Positions 50,101 to 59,100 of a stretch of DNA of 64,000 nucleotides are shown here, piece by piece. A program made the position numbers and the translations under genes. Positions within the stretch are counted from its first letter, which is position 1. Every line of letters begins with the position of its first letter. Under the pieces are notes generated by a model. It was given only the letters and a program-made list of their open reading frames with translations. It searched no databases and had not been told where the DNA came from. Origin of the DNA: Opisthocomus hoazin (taxonomy: Eukaryota; Chordata; Aves; Opisthocomiformes; Opisthocomidae); the NCBI RefSeq assembly GCF_030867145.1, contig NC_134441.1, positions 4,900,992 to 4,964,991 on the forward strand. The letters are read 5' to 3'.

Positions 50101-53100
50101 CCTGAGAAGTTAGGTTTCTGTTACATAATTCCATTGGAAAAAAGTCCAGGAACTCTCAAACAAGTGTCTTTGAGAATCATTATATATTTACAAGAGTTAA
50201 AGCTACAGATTTCTTGCAGTACACAGCTCTTGTCTGCTGGATAAACTTACTGTAAAATTTTAAGTTATTTGAAAAAAATAAGTCCTTCGGACTACATTTA
50301 TAAGCACTATACACAAACACACAGAGGTCGTAATTTCTGTGAATCATCTTCTAACCTTCTACTAACAGGAGAAAGGCCAGCTGGAATCACTACTTTTAAG
50401 AATCAAAGAATGGTCCCTGGATTACTTTTTATATTCATCAGGGAAAAAGGAAAAAACAGCTACCAGCATTTAACCAACAAGAACATAGTAGAAATCATTC
50501 CAAATTTTCAATAAGTGGCTACAGTCTGAAGTCACAATTACCTTAACTGTTCCTGAATATATGCAATTATCTTTTCTCAACTTCTCAAAAACATACGAGT
50601 GCCAACTGTGTTAGTTTGGAGCTCACGTTATTCCCACAGCATTCATTTAAGAACTGCAACTGAAAATGCAAAGAGAAACATTTCCACACAAAATGCGTTC
50701 TATATACCTGGGAAATCAATCTTTCTTACAATACAGCTCTTTTAAACCCTCTTTCCTGGCCCTAAAATTTGCTTCCAAAATTAGACACAAGCGTAACTGC
50801 CTAAGGGGTTTAACATGTGACCTAAATATGCTGGTTTTCTTAATGGTGCTATCACTTGTGGATCGCTAAGAGGAAAATACATTTTTATAAAGAATGGCTG
50901 ACCAAATTAATAATTTCTCCTCCAGTGCTTAACAAAAGCATGATAAGTTAGAAGAGAGAGGCTTGCAGCCAATTCTGTTTCTGTAACTGAATTACACTCA
51001 TGCACAGAAGCCTCAAATGATTATTTTCAGTAATGTTGTCAACTCACAGTAGCAACATCCTACCTGATGTCTCGTTAGCCAGCGTGTTCATTTTAAAGGC
51101 AAATGTAACCACCCAAAACCTTCCAGTCGCAGAAAACAAGGCAAGCCCACCATCATGGACCAGTACCTGCTGCCCCGAGCAGTGTCCTAACGCAGTCCTG
51201 GTCCGGGAGCCAGAAAGCGAGCAGCACTATATTCAATGAAGGAGGTCCTGCTATAGAGAAAGTATCAATACTTTCCTCTTAAGACAAGACACTCTTTTAG
51301 GCCCCCCTCTTTTTCATGAAGGCTCATGTAACAGCATAAAAGAATGACAACGGCCTTTATTTCCAGCGTACGTGCATACTAACCCTACAAAAGTAGCATT
51401 TCGCTAGTGCACACTTTATAACTGAGCGATAAAGCAATATAACAAAGCTATAGCTACACATATTCCACTGAAGTTTAAAATCTAGAAAACTGTCCAGATG
51501 TAGTTATTTTGACTACAAGACCTACGGCTGCTTCTTGAAAGAGGTTACTCTAAACTGGTTTGGATCAAGTATCATACTTCCTGCATTTCTGACCTTTTTT
51601 TTACATAGAAACACGGTAACTGTTGTCTCTATTCACATTCACAACTAAGTGCCTACCTATGCCAGGACTTAACATTCATTACAATTATTTTCATTTCTAT
51701 TTTTTTTTTAGAAGGGTAAACCTCAGTTCCACATAATTACTGAACACTGACTTCTGTAAAACTTCTTGCTCCATATTAAAAAAATTGTAGGCACTTATGA
51801 TACTGAATATTATAGAGCATTGAAAATATGAAAAAAGGTCTGGAAAATACCTTTATGGCAATTATAAAAGCATCTTATACTAGTTAAATTGTTTTTAAAC
51901 GCTTATAAAAGCATCTTCTACTAATGAAATTGCTTTGGGAGCACAGTGTTTCCTAAAGAGGAAAGAACAAATAATAGCCTCATTTTGGTACCATCAGGAA
52001 TTGATGTTTTTACTACAGGAGGTACAGTACATAGTGGATTTACCTGTACGCACACTTTACCAGCATCTCAAACAAGGCCTAATTCTACAGCATCTAAACG
52101 TGAGACAATACATTAGTTGAGGTGAAGTCAAAACCCCAAACGAGGGATCAATTTTTCAAATCATATTAAGAGGCGGTAAGACACGGTAAGAGAAGATTAT
52201 CATTTGTCAGATTATCTTTTTGAAGTGCTTTACACTAAAGCAATCAGTAAGTAATCCATCTCCCAATTAGGTGGTATTCTTTTCTACAACAACTTACAAG
52301 AAACAAATGGTACTGATATTAACACAGCTCTTTTTATTAACAGAGCTAGTAACAAGCCTAAACCAATCTCATTTCCACACACTGCTTATGCAGACACCAG
52401 CGAAAGAAAACCTATTCCATGTGCACTAGTTCTGCTGCAAAACAAAGTCACAAAGATTATTTACAACATAGGGATAAATGACATTGTGTGTGTGTGTCCC
52501 TGCGTGTGTTTGCACATATCTAATTTCAAAAAACCTACAACTGTCACACTGCCCAGTGGCATGACAACTGCCTTGTACCCCCCTCAATCCCTGCTGCTAC
52601 CCGAGGTGGTAGGTCTGCACTCTCCACCTGCCCTCAGGCCTGTGTTTCCATCAGCCCTTCTTCACACCTCCAGCGTTTACACATGTGCACAGCCTTCGGT
52701 TCAGGGATCTGACTCGACTGCAGTGTAACCCAGTACGAATCCACAGGTTCATTCATTTTCAGTAGCAGCACAGACTTGGACCAACTCCACTCTTCACATC
52801 AAAAAGACGACCACCAGTGACGCACATCTCCGTCAAGCACTACTGCACCACACCAAACCTTCCCCTATTTTATTGGGCCAGCAGGTTCAGTCTCTTAGGA
52901 TTACTGTTACGGTATTGGTATTAGATATATTGTATTGCCAGCCTTCAGATAGCACATGTTCAAAGTATGTACCCTGAACAGCAAAGGTTTAAAGTCCTTT
53001 TTGTCAGCTGATTTTACATTGGTAGCAGCATAGTACTTCAGAGATCAGGGTCTTGTGTTGACTGTACATACAGTCCTGTAAAGAGACCAGCCCTCTTCCA

Positions 53101-56100
53101 CAGTTCCTTGGGTTCCCCTGAACCACTCGATCACTCCCCACACTATGCTGGCACAAGCACACACCAAGCACCGAGAACCGGATCAGGGTTCAATTCAGCT
53201 GAAAAACAATCCAATCAAAACCACAATTTTTTGATATTTCTCAGCTGGATCAGCTTCCCAGACAAGCTCATTGTGTAGTTACATGAGCCCTTGTGCCAGC
53301 AAAGTGGGAAGGAGTGCCTCTTTAAGCAGAAATGCTGCCAAACATGTAGCCATGGCCTAAATAGGCAAGTCAGAAGAGAACAGAAAGGAGGAGGGGAAAC
53401 CAAAAAAAAAAAAAAAAAGCAGACAGCACAGCTAGGAACACCCAGCTCTTAACTCTTCAGCACTGCATCCACTAGCAGTTTTATTCTTCATTTTGGTTCT
53501 CCCAAAATGCATTCTGTGAAGCTACAGCTACCACAGAAACCAATTTCTAGGGTAGAAATACCCAAACCAGAAGCGTTTAGGTAGCACCTTTAGAATGAAA
53601 GCTATGAAGTCTCCAAGCTGATCATGAGCTGTAATCCACCAGGATTGTCACTGATAACCAGCTTCCATTCATTTGTACTGTTCGAGTCTGATGGCTTTAT
53701 CACCATAACAGCCGTATTTACGACAAAAAAAAACACTCCTTTTTCCAACTAACTTTTAATTTAAGCGAAAAAGATTCCAAGCAGAGCAAAGCATCGCAGA
53801 AGTAACAGAACAATACTGGTCAGCATGACTGACACGCTGAAGAGCCCCAGCTACCAAAGCCGCATCAAGAGAGAGTACTGAGTAACTTCCAGGGAACTCA
53901 ACAGCCACTTACTATTTAGCTGTTGGCTAAATGCTCTTTGTTTTGGGAGACTTCACACTTCAGTCAATGTAGACCAGCAGTTCCTAGAACACAGTAGCCT
54001 GTTTCTCTCTAGATACAGACAGTCATTCTACAAATGGCTGAAGAGCTAAAATACAGGAGCAGACTTAGGAATACAGAACAGGACCATAACCATGGGTCTT
54101 TTTATGTATCTACAGCGTATTTCAAACTACCTGTTAAAAACAAACCTATTACTAGTCCTTGCTCCTGTCACCTTCTGAGCGTACAGAACATAACCACAGC
54201 CCTCAAAAACCCAAATTAAGCTCCCTCCCACAACTACACCCCAATCCTTCTTCAGTATTATTACTGCAACCTCTCACATCTTTGCTGCTTTTCTCTGAGA
54301 ATTTTCCCTCCTCTCCTATTCCATCAATTCCCATTTAAAAATCCCATCAGTGACTTCTACAATGATGCCATTGTCTCTCTTCTGTGACTCCTGCCCACAC
54401 ACACAGCTCGGTAGAAGCCCTTCCTCCCAACTGATCCCAGCAACATCCCTCCACCTACAAGTTACAGGCCCCTATCACTCACCTGTTGGTAAGCCTACAG
54501 AGACCAACGTGCCACCAGGAGTAACAGGCTGGGAGGACAGAGCTCACCAACTTCCCAAAGGAGGCTCAGCAGCTCTAACCCACTATTGCAGACACACAGT
54601 ACTTGACAAAGCTTTCTGGTAAGGCAAGAAAAGATGGTGAACTCCAGATGGTGGTAAACTGCTTTTTACAGCAGCCCTTGTTCCTAACCTCAATTTTCCT
54701 TACTCTGAGATAACTATTTCCGTGCACTGAAGACAAACTACCATTACTGAAGCAACAACAGTTCCCATAACCACTCTGCAATTTTGAAGTCTGCCAAAAA
54801 TAAACATGAAACTAGAAAGATGTAACACACCTAGAATCAAATACAGAAAGCATTCCTCAACAAGAGAGAAGTCAAATCTTGTTTATGTCTCTGACCACAC
54901 ACATGAGCTGGCCAGGGACAGAAATGTACGAGACTTCATCTGTTCATCATCTGCACAAACTGAGGCAGACTGCAGCAGCCTTTTGACCATAAAAGAGGGA
55001 ATGTGAAAGAAGCCAAAGATTATTAACAGAGCAACAAGAATGGCTAAGCATCAGACTTGAAACTTAAGCCAGTAATCAGCACCCACAGCAGATATTCCAG
55101 TACTTCTTTCAGAGACAACCTGGGCATGAAATAGTTAAACAACTTGTCAAAGATGAGCAGTAATCACTCAGGGTTAAAGCTTAGGACTTGAGTTCCTGGC
55201 TCCCAGCCTTGCATCCAGACTATCAGACTTTTACATATCTTTGGATTACACTTGAAAGAACATTTAGATACAGCAGCTTGACTCTTTATCTTCTGCCAAG
55301 TAATTAAACAAATTTGACTTAATTTGTTCTGAAGTACAACTCATCCCATTAAGCAAGTGCCTACTTTTCAGAGACAGTTTAAACTCACAATTCTTAGTTG
55401 TTTCCAACTGGAGTTGCCATTATGCCACATCTTGAAGAACATAACAGCGGAAGAGTAAAAAGTCCCGAAACAATGAAACTGCTGCAGAAAACCTCTGTAA
55501 TCCTTTTCTACAATCATTCCCATAAGGGAAACTTTCACTACGAAAACATGGTTATGTGTGCCCTTGAGTATTTCTGGATGGTCAAGTCTTACTTGCACCG
55601 AAACAGTGATGGCACAAAAGAAAAAAATATCCATGCATTACCTACGCTTTTGATAATCTGATCACTGAACTTATCAAGGACAACGACACTGTGTTCTCCA
55701 CTGGAGAAGTCCTCCCTCATCTACTGTCCTGGCTCTGGGCTCTCCAGAGCACATGGAACAAACTGAACACAGACATGTTGTAGGATTGGGGTCCAGCAAG
55801 ACAAATATAAAAATCAAGAAGGGAGGAAAACTTCTACTGAGCAAAGAATCAGCCATTTCAGAAACAGAGGCAGCACAAGCTACGACATCCTCGCTCTCAC
55901 GCAACGGACTGCTAAATCACAGAAAGGCAAACTTTTGCCATCAGTTAAAATTAAGGACCCCAATTATAATGAAGCTGACACTCAGATTTCAATTTATAAC
56001 CCGATTTCTGTGTTTAAGTTTGTGATCTGATAGGGCCAGGCCACAGCTCACAGCCAAGGATAAATTCCACGCGTACTGAGAGAAGCGAGGCTAGTTCTCT

Positions 56101-59100
56101 GCTCCTCACACATCCACACTCCTCAGGTTAGACAAGCTGAGCCAGAGCAGAACGACACAGCCAGGCCCCAGAAATAAACTCATTGCTCTCTTCTTTCCTC
56201 AGGCTTTAGGAACAGCTTTCCCCCTTCTTTCCCTTCCAGCCTTATTAGCTCCAGAAGAAACACTGTCACATCCATCTATCCCACAGTGCTTAGAAAGCCA
56301 GAAAATTAAAAACTCTATGTATCAGAGTTCATGTTTCAGCCATCAAAGCCACCAAATATTGACTTTGTAATAGACAGCCATTCCAGCCTAAGTATCTAAA
56401 GAATTATAGGTTATACACATTATGTGAAGGTTACGAGGTCAGATCTGACCTCAAGTATACTGGGAGCTAGGCACTCGCGTTCTTCACACGCTTTTTAAAG
56501 TCACTGCCACTATTGCTGTATTAAAATTGTTTTTCTCCATTGGCCTGTTTTATAAGCAACATTGTAGAGCCACTGCTGGATTTGCATTCTACTGCTCAAT
56601 GAAATCAAATGGATGCAGTTTTCTTGGTTAACACTTCCATTTGTTTAGTTTAAGCTAGCTTTCCAATACAAATATTACAACATTGTATTACGAACAGGAA
56701 GAAAACAAAGTGAAACCTCACATTACTTTCAGGTTTGTTTTCAGTCCAAGTTTCAGCATTCCACAACAAGAGTCAGTTTTCAAAATCTGAGCTCTAAACC
56801 AATTCAAAAAAAAGAAAAAAAAAACAAACAAAAATCCACATCCTAGGTACTATCGTACACAAATTGGCACTGTCCTCAGTCACAGACATTACTGGGATCC
56901 GTGCTTGTTAGCTTGCAGATCACAGTCATTGAACAATCGTTTCAGACAGCACGATTTTCTTTAGCTTTCACCATGGTGCCTGCCACAAGAAAGCAGACAG
57001 AAAGGCAGGGAGGGAGCAAAGGTCCTCAGACTAGACTTAGAGCCACTGTTAACTTGTCCTTGGGTACTCTGAAGGAGGACCAGCAGCATGCAAAGCTGCT
57101 GTTCCAACTTTTGCAAGAACCACACAAGCCTACGTTTCATTAAAGTGAACCTCAAAGCCAGAAATATCGCTAACATGGAAAACACAGCCAGCCTGATACA
57201 TTATTAACCCTTCCAACAGTATCACAGGGAGACATCACGAAGCATAACAAGAACTCAAAGGATCGCATTGAAGCTCAACTTGTGCTTTGATTCGACAGCT
57301 GGCTTTCAGCAATTTCCAGCATGAATTGTGGGAGCTGAATACACAGGAAGAGGAGGGAATTTCAGCTCCACAAATTCATTACAACCAAGTACAATACCAA
57401 CCTCGGGAGCTCACTCCAGGATCGAGGCATTCAAGGTTCAGGATGTCTGGCAGTACAGCCAGGCTCTAGGGTTTGCACTTAAGACTCATCCCAAGTCAGT
57501 TCTAGCTGACAACGAAATCATAGCTTTCTGCTGTTTGGCTCACAAAACCAGAAGGCTACATCTTCAATAAATTCAAAGATGGACATCCTTACAATTGTTT
57601 GGAAACCACCCTGACTATGCTGCTGAAACTGAAGCTAGTTAATCCACTCACAGGCAAGGCTTCCCTGAACTCCACCCCCCGGGACTCCAGTAGCACACAG
57701 TACAGCTGCTAACCTGCCAGGAAGCGTAAGACTAGCAAGTCATCTTTTGTAACATGAAGTACAATACTTCTGAACAGCTAAGGAAGTTAAGGACCATTTC
57801 CTGATTTCTGCATTTCCAGATACCTGTAAAAGCCATTTACTCTCTCTCTATATATATATATAAAGTTCATTGCTATCATACGCATATCAATATGTCTGTT
57901 TCAATGAAGAAATATTTGCAAGCACTTACGAGACAACCACAACTTTTTAGTACTTGTACTTAATTAAGCATTTAGCTTGATACGTAATTTAAATAAAGGT
58001 TACAGAATTTGAAGTCTGCCAGGGAAAAAATTACTCTACATTCAACAGTAGTTTTGAGTTCAAGCTTTAAAACTATACTTCCCAAAGAATTTAAAATTAA
58101 ACCTTAAAAACTTGTTACAGCTTTGTTGTTTCCAAAAGCTATCTTTCAGCTTGTAAATGACAGGAGTCTTTGAAAATGCATCGTTTGCCACACACTGCAG
58201 CTAATAAATAAAAACAGGTCACTTGTTTATACTGATTTTTTTGGCCTTTGGAAGTTGAACGACACGTCAACGGGGAAAGTAATGGAAACTGTAGTTATTG
58301 CTTTTCTGAATACAGCATTAATCTTACTAGGTAAGTCAAAGCATTCAAGACAGGTAAAAATCGAAAAAAAAACCCCTAAGAATGACATAAATGGCACAGC
58401 CAACTGCTTGCAAAAGAAAAATTTTGACTCATGATCTTATAGGCTGTGTTGTGCAAACAGGACTCTGTGGCCAAAGAAATACAGAAGTCAGTGGAACGTT
58501 CCCCAAAAAAGACTGCAGAAGAAATTCTGCTCTCTTGAGCAGCACAGAGAAAGCACGATTCCTCTGAAGAGCCCCAATCCAAGGAAAAGGAGAAAACAAG
58601 CATTTTTTTTTACAGTCGCAATCAGAGGCAGCCATCTTAGTGTAAGATGACATTTGTCACTGCCAGCTTCGAAAAGTTTTAGGCAATTTCCAGTGTTATT
58701 TCAAGCACAAAACCCCTCTTTACTTCATCAGTAAGCATGCACAAATATTCAGATTTCTTCCCCTTCTGGTTAATAGAAGCTGGAAAGATTGGGAAAATTA
58801 CTTGATCTTTATCTAGTACTTAGATCTTCAAAGAGTACAAACTTCAATTAATTCTCACAACACCTCCCCGTGGAATGCAAGTCTCACATTCCTCATTTTG
58901 GAGATTAGGAAAAAACACAAATCAAAAGCTGAGTGACAAGAAAATCTAACAATCTTGGAAAACAATTCCAGAAAATATTCAAGAAGCCTGAATTCAACCA
59001 TTCTTAAAAGCGTGCAGAACAGCACTCTCAAACCACAGTTTAATCCTCAGTCTGGGTATCTGAAGGCACATTAAATGTCTGTTTGCTTTGCTCACGTTGC

